64,000 nt of DNA from Lepas anatifera (GCA_034440635.1 JAOTON010001596.1:1761501-1825500); one strand, 5' to 3'. Positions 1 through 11,149 are shown, counted from the stretch's first letter. Program-made: numbers and translations. The notes: a model not told the origin generated them from the letters alone.

Positions 1-827
1 TGGACATGTTTAATGTTTTCCACATCTGAATCGCTGTTATCAATCTGCTCTTGAACATTCTCTACGAACTGCGCCGAGCCCTGCCGAAAGTTTTTGTACT
101 GAGTCCTGGATTTAACTTCTTCTTGGCGCACTGAAGAAGAATCCCGACAAACACGGGACAGGTGCCCGAGCTTACCGCATTTGTAGCAACGCGATGACGC
201 GTGCCGGCACCGGGCCGGGTCATGCCGCCAGCCGCAGCGGTAGCAGCGGTCCCGCTCCATCTGCTGCACCTGGTGGACAGCAGCACTCTGCTCCGCTGGG
301 ACAGGAGATGTGAGAACTTGGGCGTTCTTGACTGCAGCTTCCATGGAAAGGCAGAGCTTTTGTGCACGATCAAATGTTAAATCCTCCTCTGCCAAGAGCC
401 GTCGTTGCATATGGTTATCATTCACTCCACAGACCAGCCTATCCTTCAACATTTCCTCCAGGCTAGCACCATACTGACAATGCTCGGTTAACTTCCGCAG
501 CTCAGCTATATAAGCAGCAATCGGCTGACCTTCCTTCCGGTTGCAGGTATTGAAATAATACCGTGATACGGTGACGGATGGTTTTGGCTCCAAATGCTTG
601 TTCAGCACCTCTAATATCTCTCCAAAGGTTTTATCTTTAACCTTCCCCGGGGCAGATAAGCTTCTAACCAGAGAAAACGTCTCCTTGCCACATACAGTAA
701 GCAGCATGGATCTCTTTTTGTCATCATCAGTGATATCTTCCGCATCCAGGTAGAACTCAAATCTCTCTTTCCACTCTTCCCAGCTCTCACCTTGTTCAAA
801 TGGTTGAATGAGCTTCGAGTCCGCCAT
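1..827 (-). CDS. gag polyprotein of a gypsy-type LTR retrotransposon, 3' end off window
   Basis: On the minus strand an uninterrupted frame starts at the ATG whose A is position 827 and runs off position 1 (275 codons seen, no stop). It begins MADSKLIQPFEQGESWEEW, a typical start of invertebrate gypsy/K02A2.6-type gag. A capsid-like helical region follows, then two zinc knuckles near residues 210-245: C-YR-C-GWR-H-DPAR-C (CX2CX3HX4C, one residue short of canonical) and C-YK-C-GKLG-H-LSRV-C (canonical CX2CX4HX4C). Zinc knuckles bind element RNA during particle assembly. An acidic stretch (SDSDVEN) lies just before the edge. The frame has no lesion, so this copy may be young. Protease, RT and integrase would lie left of the window. 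It is antisense to ODF2. Assignment to gypsy rather than another LTR clade is by family resemblance only. Confidence 0.85.
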   Translation of the reverse strand, partial: MADSKLIQPFEQGESWEEWKERFEFYLDAEDITDDDKKRSMLLTVCGKETFSLVRSLSAPGKVKDKTFGEILEVLNKHLEPKPSVTVSRYYFNTCNRKEGQPIAAYIAELRKLTEHCQYGASLEEMLKDRLVCGVNDNHMQRRLLAEEDLTFDRAQKLCLSMEAAVKNAQVLTSPVPAEQSAAVHQVQQMERDRCYRCGWRHDPARCRHASSRCYKCGKLGHLSRVCRDSSSVRQEEVKSRTQYKNFRQGSAQFVENVQEQIDNSDSDVENIKHV

Positions 828-854
828 CTCCGCCTGAGTTCCCTGGTCGCCAGT
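828..854 (-). promoter_or_regulatory. primer-binding-site-like leader of the LTR element
   Basis: Between the gag ATG and the presumed LTR edge the minus strand reads ACTGGCGACCAGGGAACTC followed by a short purine-rich leader. A TGG-starting GC-rich sequence directly after an LTR ending in ACA is where a tRNA primer anneals for minus-strand synthesis. I cannot assign the tRNA. Confidence 0.5.
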
Positions 855-1270
855 TGTAATAACTCTTGCTATGCCAGAAGTGTATTGGCCTCCTCAGCGG
901 GTTGCGGACTGGCCGCCCGGTCCACATCGCACAACAGCCCACCTCCCCAAGGCCAGAGGTGACAACACAGTGATGCCAATTAGTTCACCACAGCATCTTT
1001 TTGAATTGGGAAGTTGTACTGTTCTAGAAAGGGCAGTGGCTAGTTTATCTCCAGAGAAGAGGGGCGGATATTTTAACTAGCTTCTCGATGTTTTCATCGA
1101 GGTTGGAAGTGTATTTCTGCTTTGGACATTCGGGTGTAAATCTAGCCAACACATGTGCAAAACTTGTTTTGAGACATCGTTAGCATTGAACAGCTGTTTG
1201 GTATCGGAGCAAATATTTGGGATAATTTGGGCGAATGCCGTATGTTCAATAACATGACATTCTTGACGGA
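855..1270 (-). mobile_element. probable 5' LTR of the gypsy-type element (outer edge uncertain)
   Basis: The stretch starts at 855 with TGTAATAAC on the plus strand, so on the element strand the LTR ends in ...TTACA, the usual CA 3' terminus, immediately before the primer-binding-like site. The outer boundary cannot be fixed because the second LTR lies outside the window and no target duplication can be checked. About 200-450 bp is the expected size. Confidence 0.4.
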
Positions 1271-1477
1271 GTCACTTCAGTTCCCCGGCAAGGGCTTCTC
1301 TGGGTCTGATTTGTTCAGCGGGACGAACCTGAGCTTTGACGAGAGCGATCAGTCTCATTGTGCTGTAGCATGCCCCTGCTTGTTGTTTATCGTGCCCGTA
1401 CGATTTTGTGGCAGCTCCTTCGCGGATGAGTTCTCGTGTGTCGAGTCCCTCCAGTAACCGTACCTGGTCCTGCGCAG

Positions 1478-1601
1478 AGGACATCTCGGGAGGACTGGAG
1501 GCCCCCGCAGCCGCCGGCGCGCGCGCAGCGCTCCCTGTTGGCCGACTTCGAACGCGAGAGTCTCCACCGGCCCCCACTGGACACGGCCGACCTTCACACC
1601 G
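1478..1601 (+). CDS. ODF2: ODF2 exon a (tentative)
   Basis: Acceptor tcctgcgcag before 1478 and donor G|gtgcgc after 1601. The single leftover base G plus AG of the next exon makes GAG, keeping the frame open. It encodes a Pro/Arg-rich segment ending LLADFERESLHRPPLDTADL. It is a GC-rich island in AT-rich surroundings. No clear match to vertebrate ODF2, so it rests on splice phase and composition. Confidence 0.5.
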
Positions 1602-4600
1602 GTGCGCTGACTATACAGGGCACGTGACACCACTCCCTGGTTTAATGACCATTTTTCCAAACAATTGGTACTAGTGGGATATGTTAAGGTGTTGGTAGAG
1701 CGTGTGTGAGTTGTGAGCGGCTCACTTTCTTTCTGTTTTACTATGTTCAGCTGATATTCGCGGCGAGTGACCTGCACTGTGTGCGTGGCAGAGTTTGATC
1801 GGCAGTGTGAGCAGCTGCAGTGGGCGGTGGAAGAAGGCAGAACCAAGATCCGGCGGCTCGAGGAAGAGATCTTTGAGCTGAAGTGCGGCCGGAAACAGAC
1901 CCGCGACCAGCAAGACGTGAGTGGTATTCCAGTCTTGTGTTCTCGTTGGATCGCCACAAACACAAGGAAGATAGGTCCCGAACGTAAGCGATGTTTCCGT
2001 TGGTGGTATCTATCCTAAGTTCGTTATTAGCGAGATCGTTTCGGGACGCCCTGCATGGGTTTGATGGCGGAAATGCGCGTCAACGCGGTCAGTGAGGGAG
2101 TGGAAAACCCAACCTCGCGTTAGAGGTTGGGGCCACGCAGAGCATTTCGACACATATGTCCTATGTGAGAGGGTTCATGTGAGTCCTGGACAAGCAGGGA
2201 TTAGTTAAGTAATTCTCCGTCCAAATTAGTATAGTCCTGTAGTGGAATTGTTTACAGGGACGAAGAGGAGAACAGCTTTGCCATGCGTGCAGTGAGGAGG
2301 GAACGAAACTTGCTTGGACTTGGCTTTCTGCCAAAAACCATAGACTTATATGTGAAATGTTTAACTCGGAGTTGCAAGTTAGCTCCCATTTAAGAGCAGC
2401 GTGGTCAAAATCATTTCTATGCTAATCATAAACTGATTTGGCTGATGGATTATATGTAAAACCGTCTCTTTTATTTTATTATCTATGGACCTAGGGCCTG
2501 TCAATAAAGATGTCTGTCTGTCTGTCTTACCGACACGGTGGTGCGTATGCCCTGCTGGCCGTTCTGGCCTGTCGATCCTGTTAAATCCTTACACTAAGCC
2601 CGTCCTGGGAGTGACCGTGTTCCCTGCGCCAGCCTCCTATCCTGTCCTCCCTGGGTTCTGCCTCCGCCGCCTCCGCCGCCACTGCTGCTGCTACCGGCCC
2701 GTTCCCGGGCATCGTGCGCATGACTGAGGTCAAGCTGCAGGAGGCCTATCAGCTGCTGCTGACGGAGAGGCAGCGCTCCAAGCAGCTGACCCAGCAGAAC
2801 AGAACGGCCGCCAGCTCGGTGTGTGCTCGCTAGTTCAACCTCAGCTGCACGCACTAAAGAATATCCACAGACTCGCACTCGCAATTGTTTAGATATTTCT
2901 GAATGCTATTGTAAATCACAACTGCTGTGTATAAGACTAACCGGAGCGCATCAGCTGTGGTACCGGTTCAGGCAGAGCGTCAGAAGCGTGACTCGGACCC
3001 GCTGACAGCGTTAGTTTCGGCAGCTGGAGCAGGCTGCTGCAGCTGCCGAGCAGCTGAAGCAGCAGCTGGCCAGCTCGGTGGAGGAGCGGCAGCAGCTGCA
3101 GGCTCAGCTGACGCAGACGGAGGCCACCGGCTCCCAGCAGCTGCTCCAGACCGCCGAACTATGGTCAGTGGCGCCCCTGGCGGCGGCGGCAGAAACTGCT
3201 GCTATTGCCAGTGGTGGATTGGGCAGGTTTTGCCGCTGGATTTGCTATTTTTGTGCTATAAAGCGCACGTCGGTACCCGTCGTGTACATCGACAAATATA
3301 CCCATGTCGAAGGTGAAGATAATACAAGCATGATTAAACAGTCTTCGATTCATTTCCCACGATTTGATAGCACTTCAGCTCTTCATACTATTTGGCAATT
3401 GATCTCGAAGGACCTGCATGGTTTGTTTTTCATCGTCTGCATCGGAGTCGATTGAGATGATAAATCACTGCAATGGTATTTTACTTCCAGTTTCTCTTGT
3501 TGAATTATTGTCCACCTTTGCTCGTGTTTCGGTGATGGAAATCCTTATATCCTAAGAAAATTTGCCATGTTTTATTAAACAAGTTCTTGAGACAATCTGT
3601 GCTGCCGTTATTCAGATCTAATCCAATGGTGATGCCACGTTCACACGCGCCCCGCTGGGGGGGCGAAATTCGGCCCCATCCTGGTTTTCCCCAGATAAAG
3701 CAAAAACGAAGAGACACAGAACAACGAAACTTACATACCTTATCCCTGATCAATTGTACGTATCTGACCAAATTTTGTAGGCCAGGCCATGTTAGGTCAA
3801 GGAGCTATTCAAGGTCAAGTGACCCGACCTCAAAACCCAAAATCACGAGGATGAAGCAGTGCCTAAAGAACATCTGTCAACCGATCAGTTTCAAACTTTC
3901 ACCATATGATAATGTCATTAGGGTCTACAAATCTGCTATCTCGGAATTTCGATGCTGTTGACCTAAGGTGGGGTCAAATTTTTGGTCACCCCATTATAAG
4001 TATATGGTGAAAAATAGAAAGGGCTCGTTTTCAGTAAAAACTGGATAGGTAAACCTGAAAAAAAATCCTCAAAACGTGTATTCTTGCCACAATCTTGACC
4101 TTAAAGTTGAGTTTTTGACCATCTGACCTCTCAAAGGTCATGTCAGGTCACTGGAACATGCAGTGATTGTTTTGCCAATCACTTCACACTTAACTTAGAT
4201 AAAACTCCCATTTTGCTTGCATTGTGCTTATATTGTCACAGGGAGTTGGTTGATATGCAATATGACCATACCAGGTCACCATGTGACCTTGACTTAGCTC
4301 GATGTGACGTCATTTTCACTATTTTACCTAGCGAGGTCATATTATACATCATTCGATTCGCCATGATGAGAGGAATCCAATGATGCATAAATACTTGGTG
4401 TAGCTTTGCTGAGTAAAAATTTAGAGGGGTAAACGTACACCGCCCTGTTGTAAGCTTATGGAATCTTCTTTGACCTTTGCTGACCTCAATATTGACCTGA
4501 TATAAAAATGTTCCTTATAATTTCTCTTCGCCTCGTCAAGAGCTTTCGAACGCCGTCCGTAATTTTCCTTTAGCTTTCCTGGGAAATGAGATGCGGAGGG

Positions 4601-7600
4601 GGCGAAAAACGCCCCCAGCAGGGCGCGTGTTAAATGGCCATTTAGTAGACCCAAAGCCCTAATCTGACTGTCGTGTGGGTGTTGTTCAGTGAGGAGCTAC
4701 GACGTAAGGACACGCTTCTGAATCAGACTTCACAGCATTTGGAGGAGAGAGTGGCCCAGGTAAGGCCAACTGAATGTAGTTTAGACGTAATTGAAGGTAA
4801 CGCCCCGGATGTCTACTCAGCAACGTTGACATCCAGCAGTTTTCTTTGATAACTTATTTTGGTCACCTTTTTATGGGCTTTGAATCACTAGTAAGATGCT
4901 TGTGGGTTATTTCGCTGCCGATATTTATTGTGTTTTTATCCAAACGCGATACGCTGGAATGACCTATTCAACGTAGCAAATCGCTCCCGAACGAGCTACC
5001 AGGACATCCGCCGTTATAATTATGCCCGCCCGTCGGAGTGCCGTATTTTAGGCAGAGCCGCTGACATCCTCACCAGAGTTACACCTTGTCTCGGTAGGTG
5101 GCGGGGCTGAGCCGGGAGGTGGAGGCCCTCCGCCTGGAGGCGGCTCAGGAGGAGAGGCGCGCTGCCGAGCGGCTGTCGGAGCAGCTGGAGCGGGTGGCCC
5201 GGCTGGAGGAGTCGCTGACCACCCTGGAGAAGGAGAACCACCGGCTCCGGCTCACCAAGCAGCGGGCCGATGAGGTCAGCGAGGTGAGAGGGCTGCGCGA
5301 CCGCTCACTACGCCATCTGACGGCCAGCGGTCCGTGGCGACCGGTGAAGCAGACTGTTCCGCTATTGTATTCACATGCACCGCTTTTGTTTTGTGCCTCG
5401 TATGTTCATTGGTGAATTTTACATTTCGCTGAAGTGATATTTCGAAGAAAAATAATAATTCAGCTGCCACCGCCGTAGCTGATTTGGTAATCGTTGGCCT
5501 CCAGCGCACTCAGAAATCATTGAGTGGAACTGATTCGGATTTGTTTGCCTGAGACGCTCTGGAGCCTAGCGCGGGTAGGGGTAGATGGTTCGGCAGCTAA
5601 CCCGTGAGAGGGTGAGCTGTGAGGGACGGCCGCCCTTATGCTTTGTGAGACGTTAAACCTGGGGTTCAATTTTACCAGTTATTGTAGGGATTGCTCATTC
5701 GGATCGTATAGTAAAGGCTCTGATATAAGTTTGGAAGGCTCTGATATAAGCTCCTTGAGAACTTGAGCAAGGTGCCGATCCCAAAAGTCGGCCTCGCGAG
5801 AACACTGCCAAAGCCTATATCAAACGTGAATAAAAAGATGCTGCTATATAGATAAAAGTAGCGTTTACAGGCTCGTATGGGGCTTTCTCGGATCCGCTTT
5901 GTCAGGTACTGCCGTTATACATATCGATATGTTAAGGAGAAGAATCTTCAAATCGTCAGAACTGAGAAGCATCGTGACTATATTCCGCGGGTGCAGATTC
6001 AGCGACAACGAAAAACCGATAGCTTCGTAAGACTTCCGAGGAGCTGCTCAGTGCGCAGAAGTTACTGCTGCCACGTTGGCGGCAACCAGTCAGGTTCAGA
6101 AGGGCATACGTGACACCGTCGGACATGGGCGACCGTGTTCTGAAATTCGAAATTTTAAGTGGAAAATTTGCATTTTTCTGATTTTGTTTGGCCTCACGAG
6201 CAGGCTATTTTAGCCTCAGTTGAAAATGTAATCGAGTATACAGGTCTCTATTTGATAAAGAGGAGTGGATAGGTCCTGGAGAAATTGTAGTATATGTGAC
6301 TTGTAAACTTTGCCAGAAAAATGCAAGACAACTAATTTTGAGCATTGAATAATAGAGGTGGGTTTTGACCTCTTTTGTTATTTAGGCCTCACTCTCCACT
6401 TTGAGCGAAAACAATTTCAGGGCCATGGTGGGCGATGTACGCCGGCAAGCTAACCGGGTGGGACGGATGGCCGCGGCAGAACAGGGCGGACGTCATCTAC
6501 CACGGATGGTGCGCACGGTCGAACCCTGCTGCAGCCTTCCCCGTCCATGCGGGAAAGGGGTGTGTCGGCTGACTATTCAGGATCTCACTTTACTGTACTT
6601 TCAACTTAGGCCGAGATGAAAGACAAAGTGTCTTTCAGCGTCGATCGGTTTGCAGCGAATAGAGATAAAGCGCCCAGCTCAAAGCACCTTCAGTGCTCAA
6701 TGGCACACGTTTGAATGTGGTAAGCGTTAGAATGGGGTTCCAGCATAGATCGACCAGGCCCCTGCATGGCATAGTCTCGGATTTCGCTCCAATCCCGTAC
6801 ACTGGGTTGTCAGGAGCGTGGAATCCTGATCTGAGATTATTTCTTTCAGACGTGCGATTTCGAAGTTATAGATTGAAGAGAATCGTGAAAATTGCCGATT
6901 TCGTCAAAGCATGGTGATATACAACGATTATTTTCAGCCTTAACTTCATTTCTTAGCTTCAAATGACACAGAATTAGATTAAGCATGTTACAAAGTTGGA
7001 GAATCTCGTTTTTTTATTCGAAATTTTCCAAATTGTTAGAGATGTTTTGACCACTTTTTTCCAATGTTTTTTTCGAGGTGTGGCCAGTAATTCATGTTAA
7101 AGGTATTCATTGCAAAAATTCCAACAAAATCTCTTTTGTTTAGTGAGGTCAATAATTTTTTGCTTTCTAGACTTCATTAATGTGTAATTAGCCATAGAAT
7201 GACGCCATTCGTGCCACTGGAATAATATTGACTCGACTTGGCTTCAAAACACATACTTTATAACGTATGTTGTTTACGTTCCTTACTCTTAATGAAACCT
7301 TACTGAAGTCTAAAACAAAATATGAAAGACGAGAAAATATTTTTTGTCAACGGCACACCCTTACCCTATGAAAATTTCCACAATGCCATGTGCTTATGTA
7401 GATGCATGTTTCCATACCAACGAACTTCTAACCCATAGTCTCGCTGAGCACCACACGCGTGTGTCGTCGGTTGGCCGGAGTGCCAATCGGCTATCGGTGG
7501 GGCGCGCCGGGGGGGGCTGATTTTCGCGCGCATGGCGTCACTCTTTGGCTGATTAGACATCGATAAATTCAAGAACATGTACAACGAGCTTCCAATCACA

Positions 7601-10026
7601 ATAAGACAGCATGGGCTCCCACGCTTCAAGCGAACACTGAAAAGATACCTCCTCAAGCGGCAGCGAGAAGACCGGAACGCCGCGTGAACGAGCCTGGGCG
7701 GGGAATTCTGAAAGTGTTGGATGCTTTACCTTTTTAGCTGTTTTTTTAATGTCTTCTTTTTACATTATTATATATTTTTGTCAGCACTGAGCTGCATGTC
7801 GTGATTGTGATCCCCCAATTCTGATGTTTTATCGCTTTACTCGAGATGTGGAATAGCCGTACAACGTATGGATATGTCTCACGATGTCAAATAAATAAAT
7901 AAATAAGAACGCAACATTTTATTTATGTTATTAGAAAGCGCAGGCACAGGAAAACTATTTTGGTAGATTATTTTAAGGTGAATCACTGGTCACACTTAGA
8001 CAAAAATTGTTTCATTTTTTTCATTTGCCCTGGAACGGAGCCGTATTTTTTGCATATTTTTTTAACACGCGTCCCGCTGTGGTGTGATTTTTACCCCCTC
8101 CTTGTTTTTCCTAAATAACGTAGAAACGAAGAGACACATAACATAATAATTTACAGTACCTTATGCGTGATCAATTTCGCGCTTCTGACCAAATTTGTTT
8201 ACGTCAGGGTATATCAGATCAGGAGGTGTTCAAGGTCAAGCGACTCAACCTCAAGACCCAAAAGTTTGAAGCGGCACTTAAGGAGCATATGCCAATCGAT
8301 GAGTTTCAAACTTCCATGATATGATAGTCATTAGTGTCTACAAAACTATTATCTCGGAATTTGCATGTCGTTAAATGGTCAATTTGGTGGGTTTTTGGTC
8401 ACCCCGTTATAACTCTAGGGTGAAAAATAGGAAGGGCTTTTCAGTCAATACAGAACAGATTTGAAAAGTCATACCATGCTTGAAAGTCATACCATGGATT
8501 CTTACCGCGCTCCTGACCACTGAGTTGAGTGTTTGAGAATCTGGCCGCTCAAAGGTCACGCTAGGTCACCTGAGCAGACTGCGATTATTTTGCCAATAAC
8601 TTCGCACTAAATTGAGATTGATCTTTCATTTTGGTTTCATTGTGTTAACATTGTCACGGGGAGTCGATTGATGTGCAGCGTCACCATATCAGGTCACCAA
8701 GTAACCCTGACCTGGCTTAAGGTCAGGTCATTCTCACTATTTCACTTAATTTGGCCACAGTATACATCATTGGTTTTGTCACGATGAGAAGATTCCAATG
8801 ACACCTTAAGATTCGTTCTAGTTCCGTTCAGTAAAAATATGTAGGGGAAAATATATGCCCCGTTGTTGGCGTATGGAGCCTTTTTTACCTCTGGAGGCCT
8901 CAATAGTGACTGGATCTAAAAATAGGTCATTGACTCTTCGTCTCATCTAGAGCTTTGGAACGCCGCCCGTGATTTTTCTTTAACTTTTCCAGCAAGTGAG
9001 ATTTGATGGGGACGAAATACGCCTACCCCATCCCTAGCAGTGCGCATCATGCCAGGGAAGAGAGTAGGGCGCGAGTTAATAAAACTGGAAGAAACAAAGC
9101 CAGTTGTATTGCATGTGTTTACATTTTTGTGCGTTTATTTTTTTACGTGATTCAATGCTGCGAGGACTCACGGCCGGGGGGGCTGGAGGTCTGTAAGCTG
9201 CTCTTTGGGTAATTATCTACCACAATGATACCTAATGGATTGGAACGGTGGGAACAGGGCAAGATCCTGAGAACAGCTGACTCACGTCCTGCCGACGCCT
9301 GATTTTCCGGAAACGGACAGGTCTGAGACAAAAGGATTACGAAACAATGTCTTTTTAATCATCTACAAAGTGGGCACTGCCGGATACTCAAATCGCATGC
9401 TGAAATACGGATACGGATACTGAAATTCCGTAAAAGTGTCACGTGTTCTTTATTGGCACATCAGTTTCTTAGTTGATCAGATTCTCTAAGAAACTAATTG
9501 TCGTATGCTGACAAAGCTTGTCATATGGTAGGATCAGATTCCGATCCTACCATATGACAGACTTTGTCTGGGTGGGTGGAAAAATAAACGTATTTAAAAC
9601 TTTAAGATTGTGGTCGGTACCAGTGTTTGATTTTATGTTGGCCAAGTACGATTGCGGTACTTTTTGTCCTTGCTGTGTTCAGTCTGGTGCTGTTGAGCGC
9701 GCACTGTGGTTACCGATGCCTTTCCACCAGTTCTGCTGTCGGTGGAGCATCACCGGAGGCATGCAGTTATCGCGCCTGTTCGTCAATTGCAGAGTGAGAG
9801 GCGCTCGCGGCAGCGGTGTGTCGAACTGCAGGAACGGCTGGACCAGAGCACCAACACTTCCAAAATGCTGGAGAACTATATCCACTTCCTGAAGACGTCC
9901 TACAACAGCATGTTCGGCACGCCGACGCCAGCCGCGCCTGCGGGACTCGTGTCCTTCGACGACCCTTCCCTGGGGCTGGCCAGCGCCTACTCAGCAGCCT
10001 CAGGTGGCAGCAAGGCGTTTAAGTAG
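1478..10026 (+). CDS. ODF2: ODF2/cenexin-like coiled-coil protein, 3' seven exons
   Basis: Exons 1478-1601, 1792-1916, 2633-2818, 3024-3163, 4690-4759, 5098-5283 and 9793-10026 join in frame (phases 1,0,0,2,0,0) to about 354 codons ending in TAG. All introns are GT-AG. The product is Gln/Glu/Leu-rich heptad coiled coil. Two blocks match vertebrate ODF2 as I know it: FPGIVRMTEVKLQEA resembles the LPDILKITEAKL block, and RLDQSTNTSKMLENYIHFLK followed by TSYNSMFG resembles the C-terminal RLEQ...NYVQFLKSSYANVFG block. ODF2 builds the distal/subdistal appendages of mother centrioles, needed for ciliogenesis, and outer dense fibres of sperm. Unusual points are an Ala/Ser-rich insert (SASAASAATAAATG) in the 2633 exon and a divergent C-terminal tail in place of the vertebrate Ser/Arg-rich end. 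Upstream exons were not found; human ODF2 is about 800 residues, so more than half is missing. The first listed exon is the least certain. Confidence 0.85.
1792..1916 (+). CDS. ODF2: ODF2 exon b
   Basis: Acceptor gtggcag|AG and donor GAC|gtgagt. It encodes a heptad-rich helix (RRLEEEIFELKCGRKQTRDQ) and ends in phase 0, matching the following exon. Confidence 0.75.
2633..2818 (+). CDS. ODF2: ODF2 exon c
   Basis: Acceptor ccctgcgccag before 2633 and donor TCG|gtgtgt after 2818; 62 whole codons. It contains an Ala/Ser-rich low-complexity insert followed by PFPGIVRMTEVKLQEAY, which aligns with a conserved ODF2 block. Confidence 0.8.
3024..3163 (+). CDS. ODF2: ODF2 exon d
   Basis: Acceptor gtttcggcag and donor TG|gtcagt. 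It encodes a Gln/Ala/Leu-rich coiled coil (EQLKQQLASSVEERQQLQAQ) and ends in phase 2, completed by the T that opens the next exon. Confidence 0.8.
3640..4633 (+). mobile_element. Family A TTAA-flanked element, copy A1 (ODF2 intron)
   Basis: About 1 kb with inverted GC-rich ends: left TCACACGCGCCCCGCTGGGG followed by GGGCGAAATTCGGCCCC, right CGCCCCCAGCAGGGCGCGTG then TTAA. The interior is AT-rich with many AGGTCA/TGACCT words and no long ORF. The left TTAA has decayed to TTCA. It matches A2 in order and is inverted relative to A3. Non-autonomous and probably mobilised by a piggyBac-type transposase. Confidence 0.8.
4690..4759 (+). CDS. ODF2: ODF2 exon e
   Basis: Acceptor gtgttgttcag and strong donor CAG|gtaagg. 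One base plus 23 codons: EELRRKDTLLNQTSQHLEER, resembling the KREEAIHQ...LEEKTRE stretch of vertebrate ODF2. Confidence 0.8.
5098..5283 (+). CDS. ODF2: ODF2 exon f
   Basis: Acceptor tgtctcggtag and donor GAG|gtgaga; 62 codons of uninterrupted coiled coil (VARLEESLTTLEKENHRLRL then TKQRADEVSE). This aligns with the vertebrate segment just before the C-terminal block, so it probably splices straight to 9793. Confidence 0.85.
5470..5675 (+). mobile_element. tRNA-derived SINE, copy 1 (ODF2 intron)
   Basis: The head contains an A-box-like GTAGCTGATTTGGTAATCG. The tail reads AGGGACGGCCGCCCTTATG then TTTGTGAGACGTTAAACC. The same head and tail occur on the minus strand at 17360-17568, so the family is defined by two copies in this window. 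Confidence 0.65.
7545..7908 (+). mobile_element. 5'-truncated LINE, 3' end only (ODF2 intron)
   Basis: From 7562 the frame reads DKFKNMYNELPITIRQHGLP and on to KRTLKRYLLKRQREDRNAA, then TGA at 7685-7687. This is the usual LP...FK..LK.YLL ending of CR1/Jockey-type ORF2. A 3' UTR of about 200 bp ends in an (AATA)n tail at about 7890-7907. The RT domain is absent. Confidence 0.7.
8062..9079 (+). mobile_element. Family A element, copy A2 (ODF2 intron)
   Basis: Starts TTAACACGCGTCCCGCTG and ends near GGGCGCGAGTTAA. Interior order is the same as A1 (agagacaca..., aggtcaagcgactc..., ttgtcacggggagtcgattg...). It is more diverged than A1, and the right end carries extra sequence between two degraded terminal motifs. 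Confidence 0.7.
9793..10026 (+). CDS. ODF2: ODF2 terminal exon
   Basis: Acceptor gtcaattgcag, phase 0; 77 codons then TAG. It holds the diagnostic ODF2 C-terminal block (KMLENYIHFLKTSYNSMFG). After this comes a species-specific Pro/Ala/Ser tail (TPTPAAPAG...SAASGGSKAFK). Confidence 0.9.
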   Translation, partial: SERRSRQRCVELQERLDQSTNTSKMLENYIHFLKTSYNSMFGTPTPAAPAGLVSFDDPSLGLASAYSAASGGSKAFK

Positions 10027-10446
10027 ACGTTCCAAAGATCGCGGTCGCTGGTGATCTGTGGAACGATGATGGACCGGTTAGTGACCGTCATCGCGTGTGA
10101 CTTTGACCAGCTCGCCGTTCAAGCACCGTGGCAACATGAAATGCTGACGCCAGCTTTTCAACGCCGGAGGCGTTTTCCAGCTTGAGCCTATGGGGAGTTG
10201 GGTGTTTTTGAGTGGGAGTGGAAAGATAACTACTTCATTGATTTTGTTGATAATTGCTTTGTTTTAAAGCTTTCTAACGTTACAATCGAAAAGTTGCTCT
10301 AGTCTTACACTATCAGAAAATATGAAAACTTCTAGAGCTTGAACCAGCGTTGTATTTGGGGGCTCTGATTTTGAAATTATTATCTATAATAATGCTCTAA
10401 ATCTCTAGGGATCCTCTAGAAAACTCGGGTTTGTCGCTACATTAAA
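10027..10446 (+). other. ODF2 3' UTR with candidate poly(A) signal
   Basis: Non-coding AT-rich sequence follows the TAG. An ATTAAA hexamer at 10441-10446 is the first plausible polyadenylation signal. Transcript data are needed to confirm the end. Confidence 0.35.
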
Positions 10447-11149
10447 TCACTCTGTGTAATCGCAAATGATGCTCCCCTTGAAACTGACCCTAGATTTCAC
10501 CTTATCACCGGGTTCCATTTGTTTTGTTCTTTTTCAAACAAGTGTGACACATGTATGGTCGCTAGAGAGTTCTTGATTATATTTCGCGTGAAGCAGGGAT
10601 ATGGTCAGGATTGACATGTATAGGTTTGAAGTCCGTCCACAGAAATATGTGGCCTGCTGTGTTGGTCTTGACATTTTAAAATACATGACGTGTTCTTGTT
10701 CATCATGTATGGATGTTTATGTGTCTGCTTAAATCTCCAAACTTATGAGGGTAGCAATTATGAGTTTTTTCTTGAAACATGATTGGTGTTAGGAAACTAG
10801 ACAAAGAAGAGCATCAAAACGTTTGTTGATCATGATTATGGCCTTGTGTGACATGAAAATTGATAATTATCACGAGACTCGTGATTTTTCAGGACTTTGT
10901 TCCGCAAAGCGTGGTCTCGTGGGAAGATGGGCAGTGATGCACCGTTTGTCTTCACTCGCTGGGCTGTGAGCGTGATATTACGATTGAACCGTGACAATGA
11001 TCTCAGGCACGTTCAACCAGGGCGTGTCGATGCCCCCAGAGTTCACTTGGGGATGCGCATGTGGTAGGTATTTTTCCAAACGTTCTAGTCACTTGTTATT
11101 GTCATCGTTATCGTGTTCAATACATGCATGATGCGCCATTATTTCCGCT
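10447..11149. other. spacer, nothing recognised
   Basis: AT-rich sequence with stops in all frames. I see no gene or repeat family here. Confidence 0.5.

Noticed and set aside
1272..1577. Minus-strand ORF ending in AGELK over the ODF2 5' region
   Set aside because: Overlaps a spliceable + strand exon that keeps the ODF2 frame; no recognised domain.
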